A stretch of 64,000 nt of DNA from Tetrapyrgos nigripes (Eukaryota; Basidiomycota; Agaricomycetes; Agaricales; Campanellaceae), in the NCBI GenBank assembly GCA_013368315.1, contig JAACJM010000087.1:248001-312000 (forward strand). Reading direction: 5' to 3'. The position numbers and the translations under genes are program-made. Shown here in pieces: positions 9,950 through 21,000 of the stretch (positions within the stretch are counted from its first letter, which is position 1; the number at the start of each line of letters is the position of its first letter). The notes below the pieces were generated by a model. It saw only the letters and a program-made list of their open reading frames with translations, was not told where the DNA came from and did no database searches.

Positions 9950-12900
9950 ATGAAACGAGGCATTGACAACGTGACTGAACAAAACAAACGCAAAAAACTG
10001 GTATTAGCAGGTTAGTGTCAATAAGACTTCAGAAAATCAACTGTGAATTTAATTCTGTACGAAATGTAGATCCAGATACTGGTCCAGTTGGTAGAGCAAC
10101 TGAGAATGAAACTTATCTCGATGGTCAAATTCCACAAGGACCAAGGATCACTGCAGGGAGAGATGTGCATATGAACAATGTCCAGGGTAACCACAACCAG
10201 ACAATCAACAATGATTATCGCCAGACAGTCAACTCAAACAATATTAATAATATTCAGACAGGTAACCAATATTTTATTGTTCACAACTTATTTGATCATC
10301 AATTAACACAGGAGGAAATAATACTTTTGTCATGGTGGATATGAATGCAAGTAGGTTAATTCACTCTGAATAATTTGTGAAAAACTAGAACTGTATACTT
10401 ACAATCAATAGTGGATAACATCAAGAAGTGGATCAATGCACCTGATTCATCTTTCAATTTCAATGCTGCATATGATAAGATGACAAAGGGCACTGGAGAG
10501 TGGCTCCTCAAGGACTCCAGATTGATTCAATGGAAAGAAAGTGGAGGCCTACTCTGGCTTCAAGGCAAAGGTAGACTTGACTTAATTCAATGTAGACCAA
10601 TTCCCTGGCTGAGATCTGTTGTAGCTGGTTCTGGAAAGACTTTTCTGCTGTAAGTATTCTGACTTTCAAAAAAGAAATTCTATGAAAATCCATTAATTTT
10701 CAATCCTTTAGCACCAAAGCAATTACCAGTCTTAAGGCTGACAATCATGATGTCCTCTATTTCTATTTTGATACTCGAGATCAAAGCAAAGCCAAAGCAA
10801 CCTATAAAGGAATGCTTGCTTCTCTTATGCTGGATATGGGCCTTCAATTCAATCAAGCTCAGTTGATGAATCTTTATGAGAAATACAGCTCAGGAAGGAC
10901 TCAAATGCCAGCTGATGCTATGAAGTCTACCTTGTTGGATTTTCTCAGGCAGAAGTCTTCCTCTATGTTCATCTTTGTAGATGCATTTGATGAATGTGAC
11001 AATAAGGAGCAGCATCCAGTGACAGAGTTTATTCAGCAGCTACTGGTGCCAGGCTTAAAGATTCATATTTGTGTCAGCTGCAGATATCCAGCTAATCATA
11101 TTGGGATGAAAGCTGGTACTTATGAGATATCTCTCAACCCAGAGGTTGTAGAGGGAGATATAGAGATATATATCCAACAATCTCTTCAATCCAGGCCATT
11201 ATTTGTCAATATCAAAGAGGAAGTAACAGAGGTCCTGTTGCATGGTTCTCATGGACAGTAAGTATTATTTTTCTGATTCAATCTGTTTAGTAGCTAATAC
11301 TGTAAAGGATTCGATGGGTAGATTGCCAAATTCAATATTTCCACCAGCTAGGGTCAGGGCGAGCCATCAGGAAAGCTCTGAAAAGTCTACCAAAAACCTT
11401 GGAGGAAACTTATGAGCAGGCGTTGAATGATATCAAAAAAGAGCATAAAGAGGATGCACAGGCCATACTGAAATGGCTTTTATTTGGATATGAAGAGTTG
11501 ACTATGAAAATGGTGCCAGAAATACTTCGAATTGATTTTGAGCAACAAAGTTTAGATGATTCAGAGCCCATACAGGGACATCAATTGTGCAACATTATCA
11601 GCTCAACATTAGTTGTGGTCCAACAAGTGACTCGTGGGTATCCCTGGGATCTTCAACAAGAAGTAATCCTACAACTAGGACATCCATCAGTGAAGGAGTA
11701 TATTGTTTCAGAAGAAATCAAAGAAAGTTCAGCAAAGCTTTTTCAGATCAATGATCAGCTGGCACATGAATTCATTGCTCAATGTTGTTTAATCTATCTA
11801 GTGGTTTGTGGAAAAGATGGACATATAGACTGGGCACTGTTTCCTTTAGCAGATTATGCTGTGAAGGGATGGACAGAACATGTCAGAAATTTACAACCAT
11901 TGGGAGATCCAGTCAAGTGTTTAAGTTTACATTTGCTCACAGATACCAATACATCCTGCTTGACATGGATGCACTCGACACATTATCTTTGGGGGGCTGC
12001 TGCAGGGTCTGCTCTGCCATTTTATTATGCCAGTATGGTTAATCTGCCTAATATGATATCATCAATGATAGAGAATGGGGCAGATGTCAATGCTCAGGGT
12101 GGTGAATATGGCAATGCACTCCAGGCTGCTTCATATAGAAGAGAAGTAGACATAGTCAAGCTTCTGCTTGAGAATGGGGCAGATGTCAATGCTCAGGGTG
12201 GAGTATATGGCAATGCACTCCAGGCTGCTTCATGTGGAGGACAAGTAGACATAGTCAAGCTTCTGCTTGAAAATGGGGCAGATGTCAATGCTCAGGGTGG
12301 AGAATATGGCAATGCACTCCAGGCTGCCTCATTGAGAGGCAATGTAGACATAGTCAAGCTTCTGCTTGAGAATGGGGCAGATGTCAATGCTCAGGATGGA
12401 CTATATGGCAATGCACTCCAGGCTGCTTCATATAGAGGAGAAGTAGACATAGTCAAGCTTCTGCTTGAGAATGGGGCAGATGTCAATGCTCAGGGTGGTA
12501 AATTTGGCAATGCACTCCAGGCTGCTTCATTTGGAAGAAAAGTAGACATAGTCAAGCTTCTGCTTGAGAATGGGGCAGATGTCAATGCTCAGGGTGGTCG
12601 ATTTGGCAATGCACTCCAGGGTGCTTCATATGGAGGAGAAGTAGGGATAGTCAAGCTTCTGCTTGAGAATGGAGCAAAGGTCAATGTCGAAGGAGGCAAA
12701 TATGGCACTGCTCTCCAAGCTGCTTCCCTTGCACCTATTTTTTGGGATCCTCATTGTGACTATGTCAAATTGGTAGAAATACTACTTGATAATGGAGCAG
12801 ATATTAACTCCCGAGGTGGTCAATATGGTAGTCCCATTCAGGCTGCTGCCATTAAAGGCAAACGCGAAATATATGACCTCTTGATACAGAAAGGAGCAAC

Positions 12901-13015
12901 TCCAATTGATCCTATTTTCACTATCTTTCAAGAGGACCCTGAAATTCCCTTTCCACTTATGGACAATGAACCAGCAGACCATCAGATCTACTGCCCACTC
13001 TTCTGGAATATGTAG
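9950..13015 (+). CDS. NACHT-ankyrin NLR-like receptor, apparently intact, 909 residues
   Basis: Seven exons can be read: 9950-10010, 10070-10261, 10312-10350, 10412-10570, 10625-10649, 10712-11257 and 11308-13015. They sum to exactly 910 codons, and each intron begins GT and ends AG. Residues about 50-85 are Asn/Gln-rich (MNNVQGNHNQTINN). The NACHT ATPase follows, with Walker A GKAGSGKT formed across an intron at about residue 150, Walker B MFIFVDAFDECD near 245, then CVSCRYP. A winged-helix-like region precedes about 8 ankyrin repeats (residues 595-870), the seventh carrying an insertion WDPHCDY, and the tail ends CPLFWNM. STAND NTPases of this build are fungal intracellular receptors that oligomerise on ligand binding to the repeats; the ligand is unknown. 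The start is chosen because it follows a TATA box by 66 bp and splices in frame. The N-terminal effector part is short and has no known enzymatic domain that I recognise. Confidence 0.85.
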
Positions 13016-13655
13016 TTTGTTTTTGATTTGTATCTGAAAGGTGATTATATTCTCTGGATGTATGATGGAGTTGTCTCTTTTAAAAATCTTCAAAAATGAA
13101 ATTTTACTGTGAATTACTTGTTTCTCCTGCACAAATGTTTATAGTGAATACCTGAAATTTCCGTAGTCTCTTATGAAAATGAATACTTTTTATTTATACC
13201 TGTGCGTCCTCTGGTGAGCTTTTTTCGAAACTCAGTAAGTACTTTCTGCCAATTACCAAGTACAATATTCAAGGCTATGTCAAAGTCACCAAATATTATA
13301 TGAGAGGTTTGATCACTGCACTGATTGTGTTTCTAAAGTGTCCTGTGATATAAACTATTGACTTTATTATGAGTAATATATATTACCATGATAGTAAGGA
13401 GTCCCAGTGCGTATGGCCTATCCTATTATGCAGCAATAGTTGTCAACATTGAGGGCCTTCAGCTTGCCTTTGGGGTACAAGATTGACACTAACAAAATGT
13501 CCTCACAATCGCTACTGAGGTATGTTAAGTCAGAAATAGATATATATATCATCACCCCGTTTAAGGAAGTATAATGCCATTGCATTTCAGATCATTTTCT
13601 TCAACTTGCATCTCGGAGAATGTGGCGATACGTTTCGTGGAATGTTCCTGGACCG
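13016..13655. other. 3' flank of the NLR gene
   Basis: This matches 3605-4250 closely and probably includes the 3' UTR. It contains no coding feature. Confidence 0.5.
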
Positions 13656-13659
13656 ACCT

Positions 13660-15950
13660 CATCCTCATCCTTAACCCGCCCTGGGCCCACTCCCTACCCA
13701 GACTTCAACGTTATACCACCTGCTCCCTTCCCATACCTTAACACCAACAATCCCCATGTGCCTCATCCTTCCTGCAACGTCGTCCTCACTCCCGCCAAAT
13801 ACGGTATAGAGGGGGGGGGTCACCTATGAAAGTGTTCGAGGTGTAGGGGGCTGGAGGGGGCCTTTAAGTCATTGTGGTGGGTGATGGATTTAGGGAGTGG
13901 AAGAGGTTGAGTATTCCCCTTCCAGACTACATCCGCCTCTTGACAACCATCGTCACCAACGCCCTCCTCAAGCCCAAACGCACCCGTCACTCCTTCTCAT
14001 CACCCGTGGCTCTCATAAACAACCAATTCCGTCCCAAAATCGTAGCCGAAGGAGTAACGCTGGTTGCGTATACGAGTGATTCGGCGGCGGAGGAACATTA
14101 GGTGGTTTTCGTGGATGGGAATGGAAGAGTGAAGAAGGGGTATACGGGTAAAGGATGAGATGTGGTTGGGTATGCAGAGGGTCCGGGGGAGGTAGTAAGA
14201 GGTGTGGGTGGGGAGGCGGTGAGGGTTATTCAGAAGCACGGTGGGTCTTTCTCCTTTTTTCCCTTTACGTCTTCCCTTCTTTCTCTCTTGTTCCTTCTTT
14301 CCTTTTGTTTCCTTCAGTCCTCCGTCTCCTTGCATCGCTTAACACCTTTAAATTACAGACTCGCCCGCCATCAAGCAAACCCCCCAACACCTCCACTCCT
14401 CAGGCTACCGCTCCCTCGCCATCGTCTTTGCGCACTTCTACACATACCCCCAGCACGAGAGACTCGTTATGTCTATTGCAAGAGAAGTGGGACTTACACA
14501 GGTGGGTACGATGTGGTTCATTCTGCTTTGTATCCTGCCGTTCGCCGGTAAAATGCCCATATAGTTTAACAGGTATCCCAGAGCGCAAACCTGGTCCCCA
14601 TGACCAAACTCGTCCCTCGAGGCCCCGGCTGTACCGCCGACGCATATCTCAATCCCATCCTCCATCAATACCTAAACGATCTCCTCTCTGGTTTTGACGC
14701 TCATTCATGCAAAGGGTCTCGGTCTTCCACGTCTTCCGCTTCGTCGTCATCGGGATCCAAGTCAACTGGCAGGGGGGATAAAAGAGAGAAAGAAGGGACT
14801 CGAAAACCTCGGGTGGAATTTATGTCCCCATCGGAGGCTTGGTCAACACAGACTAATTTAGCGGGTTGAAGAGTATACTGAATAGGACTACGGGGGTGTG
14901 GTTGGGTATGCGTTGACGTGTTACCAGAGAAAAGAGGAGAAGGGGAAGGCGATGCCGGTAATTGGGTGAGTCAAGTCGTCTTTTCTGTATCTTTGCCGAT
15001 GTCATGATTCTGACCCGTTTCCTCGTTCTTTTCATCCTTTCGTCCTTCCCTTCTTCCTCATCCTCTTCCCTCATTCCCCGTTCCCCGCCGCTCACCCTCA
15101 CAGTAACGCAATGTGCACACCGCAATGCGCATACGATAATTCTGATGTAGACACTGGCAGCCTAGACATAGGAGGCACTTCAACCTATCCCGCTACACAG
15201 GAAGACTTGAGTTAGTGTATGAGATTACGACGGGTGGGCTTATGACACAGGTGGGTTTTGGATTCTTGGTTTTGGTTTTGGTTTTGGTTTTGGTTTTCGA
15301 TTTATTTTTTTCTTTTTCTCTCTTTCCTCGCCTGAGGTCACCCACGTACCCCTTGCTCCATTTTGGTCTCATTTGTCGGGTCAGCTTTCCTTCTCTTTCT
15401 CTTTCTCGCTCTCTTTCTCATTCCCATTTTCATTTTTGTTTCTGTTGGCGTTCCTAGTTAGACGTTGTGGATATAATGCATTTGCTGATACTGACGCTGC
15501 TTCTTTTGTACCATTAGCTTACATACTACGTACATCGGGTTGCCTCCTGAACCCCCGGCGTATCAGATTCTGATCTTAGCTCGGGTAATACACTCCTCCC
15601 CCTTCTCCTCCTTTCCCTCATTCCCCTTCTCTCCGCTCACCACACTACCCACATCGCTCACTCCTCCCTCCCCTTCCCCCTTCCTATCCCCCTTCCTCAC
15701 CACCAACACTTTTCACATCCCTTTCCGTTCTCTTCCTTTTCTTCTGTCCAACATCCAATTCTAATCTCCCCCCCAACCCACAGTCCTTGCTCCTCAACAA
15801 CAAAAACAAAAACATGACTCAGCCCTCGGAAAGTCTTTTCAAATGAACATCAATGGGGGGGATCCTGTCTCACATTCGTTAATGGACTGTTTAGAGTGGA
15901 GTCTGAGAGTGCAGGTACTGGTGCAGAACTGGGACCAAGGTGTTAAGTAT
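13660..15950 (+). pseudogene. 5-oxoprolinase pseudogene, copy B
   Basis: This is the better preserved copy. Blocks in order are: YIRLLTTIVTNALLKPK (about 13925-13980); SGYRSLAIVFAHFYTYPQHE with SIAREVGLTQ (14400-14500); an intron of about 70 bp ending tttaacag; NLVPMTKLVPRG, ADAYLNPIL and LLSGFDAH (14590-14710); RVEFM; GGVVGYALTCYQ with MPVIG (about 14890-14965) followed by GTGAGT; NLSRYTGRLELVYEITTGG (about 15190-15240), matching the SRY...E-VYET-TAGV block of the family; and GGGSCLTFVNGLF with ESAGTGAE (about 15855-15930). The order and spacing are those of 5-oxoprolinase. Inactivation is by stops such as the one in NTD*FSGLKSIL, frameshifts, and replacement of the SGPA loop by NRTT. The C-terminal half of the enzyme is not recognisable. 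Confidence 0.75.
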
Positions 15951-16313
15951 AGGTGAGTGAGTGTTTATCATTCTGGGGGGTTGAGATTTTCCTCTTTTTG
16001 TTGTCTTTTTCCTTGGTGTGGTCAAGCTTGTCTTCACTCCGCCAGGTGTTGTTAAGTAGTATCGGGTTATCTGTTACTTCAGAGTTCATACTTGGTTCTT
16101 ACGTTTCAAGTTTCTTTGCGTTTTTGCTTTTGCTTTTTGCTTTTCAGTTTTCGTCTTCGTACGTGGGATTGTGATAGTCTCTCTCGAGTCTATCTTCTCT
16201 CTCGTCTTCTCTGGTCTTTTGGGTTTGGGTTTTGGGTTTTTGTTTTATCACTTGACGCTATGTATTCTCTTTTCTTCTAATTATTCACCTGTTCAGAATT
16301 CTGAGACTCGGAA

Positions 16314-18013
16314 GCAGCATTACGAGGCCGAAGAATGAGGCTGAGTTCTTAACACTCAGTTTCTACTTGTGGCTATACAAGTTGTTCCCGGTTTTTTCCG
16401 TGCCATTCTTTCCGATTTGTCCCTCATCATATCCGCCACGTTTACGTATATCCGCTCCATTGTCTAACACTCTAACGGCGATCGATCCCGCAATATGCTC
16501 GGTTTAGAGACCGCTCTGACAATGTTTTTGATATGTGAAGGAATCTGGATACGGAGGGAGACATTAACGTTCGTTGCCATGGTAGGTACTAGGCATGTGT
16601 GGAGGATGTCGATGAGGTCGGAAATTGAGATTCTGAGCAGAGAAAGTGAGGTTTTTTTACTCAGTCTGTGACAATATAGACTAAGGATGATCGATACAGT
16701 ATCATTGTTCCAGGTTTCACAATTCGACCCCTTCCAATACGACTGTCCATTCACGCGTTTCTATCATCCCCCTTCCTTACACCCAGGATCCATCAAGTAC
16801 TATCCAACATCTCCACGTTTCCCCATGTAGAACCCAATAATCCCACCGTCCACGCTCTCAACGCTCTCCTCCACTCCCTTGTCTTCACCCATCAACGACT
16901 GGTATACGTAACGAGCATCTGAGACTCATCATCAGCGTCTGCAAGTCCCAGATGCAGCGAGTTGTCGGTTTTGGATGCTGGATGACGTGTCTGGTGTACA
17001 AGGCTGATTTATCATTTATGGGTCAACGGCTTGGATGGGACGGCTTCAGCTCACAGATACCGTCGTCAACGCAGTCGTGATAACCGTCTAATTTTTGGCT
17101 AGACGCGAACCCTAAGAGGAAGAGGTGTCCACGGGATTTGAAGGTGGACTACGACTGGTGAGAAGGTGGGAAGGTGAGTTAGGCGATGGAATCTGGGGAT
17201 CATCGAACCCAAGAAGGGCTAAGATGAGACATGAAGTGACAGAGAGGGAGGGGTAATGGCGCAATATAATAGGGATTCTAGGTGAGTTCATCCGTCGTGA
17301 AATGTTTTTGCATGCTAACATATGATTATTACCATGAAGGACCACCGTCCCTACGTATCCTATTCCATCTTCAATCGATCGCCTAACCCTATACTCTCCT
17401 ACCTCCCAGTCGGTTTTTCCATCAATGATCTTCAGTATCCTCTATCCCTCTCGCCGCTGGATAGCTTCACGGGATAATCCAGACGATGTCAACTTTCAGG
17501 AGTTATTTTTCCCGTTTATGTCCTCATACTCTCTTCCATCCGTCGTCTATCTCAACTTTTCACTCTCCTCATCACATTGGGAACGGAGATGGGTGGCTTT
17601 GTTGAGTGTAGGTTCTTAATATGGGTCGTCTACCAAGGATGCTAATCACGATGGCGTTGTATCTACGACAGGGATCCCACCTATGCCATTCAGGACGGAT
17701 ATGTACCAAGCATCACCTTAGTTACAGGTAGTCGAATATACCAACTACATTTTTGTCAGCGGCTCTGGGTAAATACATCCGAGAGGGGCATCGCGCGGCG
17801 GCTTTTTCCCTTTCTTTCATCCAACGGCTGTAGCCTCAGAGCCTGTTATTGGGACTGCTTGAGGAACGAGCTTACGTCCATCACTACATTTGGATTGCTG
17901 AGAGTTCAGTATTTCTGTTTGGTGGTTTTATGCTGAGTCCATCGTACTAGTGTGGCTTTCTCAAATTGCGTCCGTGGCTATGATCCGAGTCACGACTCAC
18001 TCTCGCGGCTTTT
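16314..18013. other. 1.7 kb without a supported gene
   Basis: This is single-copy sequence between the segmental duplication and the first Helitron ORF. It should contain the 5' end and promoter of that Helitron, but the 5' TC terminus cannot be fixed from a single copy. No domain, RNA gene or tandem repeat is seen. Confidence 0.4.
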
Positions 18014-21000
18014 TTGCCGATTTCGTGTTTCATCGAGTGTAGGGGTTGCCGTGAGGCTCGCGGCTCATTTCGTCTCTCCTTTCATACCATCATGTACCCT
18101 CTTAACACATATACCGTGTTTTGTGCTACATTGCTTGCACTACTCTTGACTGCTCTTGGCTATGGCAACCTCTTTCGTAGTTCTGTTGACTATGATCGTT
18201 ACTCTGGCTCGAATCTTTCTGCTATACAATTTCTATATAACGGCTCAACGCCGTTTGGCCCAATGCCATCTAAATATAGCGGCTCAATGCCGTTTGGCCC
18301 AATGCCATCTAAATATAGCGGCTCAACGCCGTTTGACCCAGTGCCATCCAAAGATAACAGCTCAACGCTGTATGACCCTGCGTCATTCCAATACAACGGC
18401 TCAATGCCGTATGGCCTAATGCCATACCAGTATTACGACTCAACATTGTATGGCTCAACGTCACTCGATTATAATAGTTCAAAGCTATCCCACCCATTCA
18501 ACTTACAGAATGACTGTAGCTTGATTTCGTCTCGCAAAGCTAATGTCTTAATCTCTTCCTATGTTTATCGTTCCACCTTTAGAGTGAGAATGCACTTCAT
18601 AGCATCTGGTGATCTGGTATTCTTTTTTAGATTTGTTGTCAATCAACCTTTGCGACATACTATTATTGATCAAGTACTTGGCCATGTAAAGCATTTTATG
18701 ATCTTTGTTCAGCGTTCATATACTGCCTATGGGCTTGTTGATGATACTTTTTATTTGATTACTCCTGATAATAGTGTGTTGGCATGTTTCCGACAGAGTG
18801 TTGCAGCGACATCTCGATTGACGCACTTGTTTCTATTAAGATCACTATTTTATCGGCATGACTTTTTGGCTAGACTCAAATCAATCAGCGCTTGTACAAC
18901 ATCTTGTCTGCTCGGACAATATTGGGAAGATTTGACCTTCAATTTCATTGGTTACCGTTTACTTTCAAATTCTACTAACCTTTGCTCACCTTGGCAATTT
19001 CAAGCTTCATGTAACATTGATATGTGTTTACAATCACGCGCTATACTGTGTAAATATGCCATTATATCTCTAGCTAATATTGCTCACTATCATTCTCTCC
19101 TTCACTTACTTGATTTTCTGGTACATTTACGTCCTGAATTAACAGTTAGTCAAAGTGAAAGTGAAAAATCTTACCATCGTTCTCTCCTGGGTGGTGGCAA
19201 AGGGGCAGCACCTACATGTTTATTTTCAGATCTGGAAAGATATTTACTTTTTCCTTGCAGTATAAATAATCCAGGTTCTACAATGTATCGATTTCACAGT
19301 TTTTCTGAATCTGTCTCAAGTTCAGCAGCCAATCCTTTACTATTATATGCATTTGTACCACCAACTAAATTGTGTCAGTCTCTGACTTTTAGATCATTAC
19401 GACAGTTAGCTAGATTTCATAATGTTCAATTTTCAAACACTGTGAAGTCTCAAGTTCAAGGCTTATTAAGTGATCATGTATGTGACTCAGAATGCACAAG
19501 CCCTGTTGCCATATTTGAACCTATTGACCCTGTTCAAGTCAAACCTCTTGCTTCATTTCCTCCTTTGCCTCCTTCAGAAAATCTAATGAAAAAAATTATA
19601 CATGACTGGTGTGCTGATTTTTCTAGATCAGCAGTGGAAGAAGGTGGATGTGCAGTATGTGGTCAGCTTAAGCTGATGTCTACGCTGCTGCCAATTAAGC
19701 AAGTAAAAAAGCTACTCAATGTCCTTAGAGTTACTGGTGTCACCCGGAAAGAGCGACAAACCAGTTCTGATGAGATAACTGGTGTATCTGGGGCTGTTAT
19801 AGATGACTCATGTTCCAGAGTGTGTACTGATTGTAGAGTCTCTCTAAGAGATGGAAAAATTCCGAGAATTTCCTTGGCAAATGGATTCTGGCTTGGAAAT
19901 ATTCCACCTCAGTTACAGTGCTTAAATTTTGTTGAGAAATTACTTGTTCAAAAGGTACGGACCAATTGTTGTTTTGTACGTGTGTCTTCAGGTATGAGAA
20001 AGATGATTTCTCATGTCATAGCCTTTGACTCACCAGTTATGAAAGTTTATGATGTTCTGCCTCCACCACCAGAAGATCTTGACGAAGTTTTGGCAATAAT
20101 GTTTACTGGACCTTGCAAACCTACAGAAAAAGACTATAAACGAACTCCAATGCTTGTTAGACGTAAACAAGTGTTTGAAGCTTTAACTTGGCTTCGATTG
20201 AACCATCCTGCATATGAAGATGTAAAAATCTCGATGGACAATCTCAATAAGTATCCTGAGGATACACCACCAGTCACTGTAGCGTTTAAAGAGATGCAGT
20301 CAGAAGGTAACAGAATACCTGAAGCTACAAGTATTCATGACAATGAATTAGAAATTGGAACTGAGCTAGGCAGCGTTCCATTTGTAGTGCATGGGATCAC
20401 AGGTGAACAGCTGCAGAATACTTCTGTGGAGCTCCAGAAAGCTAAGGCTTTAGCTTATTTAAAATCACAAGGTAAGTTTCTTGCTGTTGGACATAGTGAG
20501 AAAAGCTCTACTGTGTTCAACAATCCCCTGTTGTATCCCTCCATTTTCCCCTGGCTTTTCCCTTATGGCATGGGTAGTATTGGCATGACCACACTTAAAT
20601 CATTTTCTGAAAAAAGTCACAAAAAATACTTTATGAACTATCATGATCAGAGATTCCAGAGTGATCCATTGTTTAGCTTTGTAGCTTTTAGCCATGAACA
20701 AGTCAAAAAGACTACAAGTAATGGCTTTGCACTCACACAAAAAGAAAGCTTCTCTGCAATTGCAGATCGTATTTTAAACTTGAATCCACATGTATTGAAC
20801 ACTTTGATAGACAAACTGAGCAAAGGTGGAATAGTACGGCCTGAAACAGAAGAAGAGAAATTGTGCTATGAGGTTATTCAAGATCTGGACCACGTAGGTG
20901 GTACAGTTAAAGGATCTATGTCCAGTAAAAAATTCTTGCGAACTGAGCTCTGGTCTCTAATCTCATACCTTGGGGCTCCATCTTGGTATATTACTTTTGC

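Larger units (their letters stand above)
11308..16313 (+). repeat. Segmental duplication, copy B
   Basis: Collinear with 111-8590. It lacks the 1.7 kb carrying the hAT MITE; the junction is at about 13655, where cctggaccgacc passes directly into the oxoprolinase block. It holds a better preserved oxoprolinase pseudogene. Homology ends at ggaagc (16313), where copy B continues with a TTACGAGGCC word also found at transposon termini elsewhere in the window. Confidence 0.85.

Noticed and set aside
15255..15300. ttttggttttggttttgg run considered as a telomere-like repeat
   Set aside because: It is a short microsatellite in a decayed intron; it does not match TTAGGG or other known fungal telomere units, and the site is internal.
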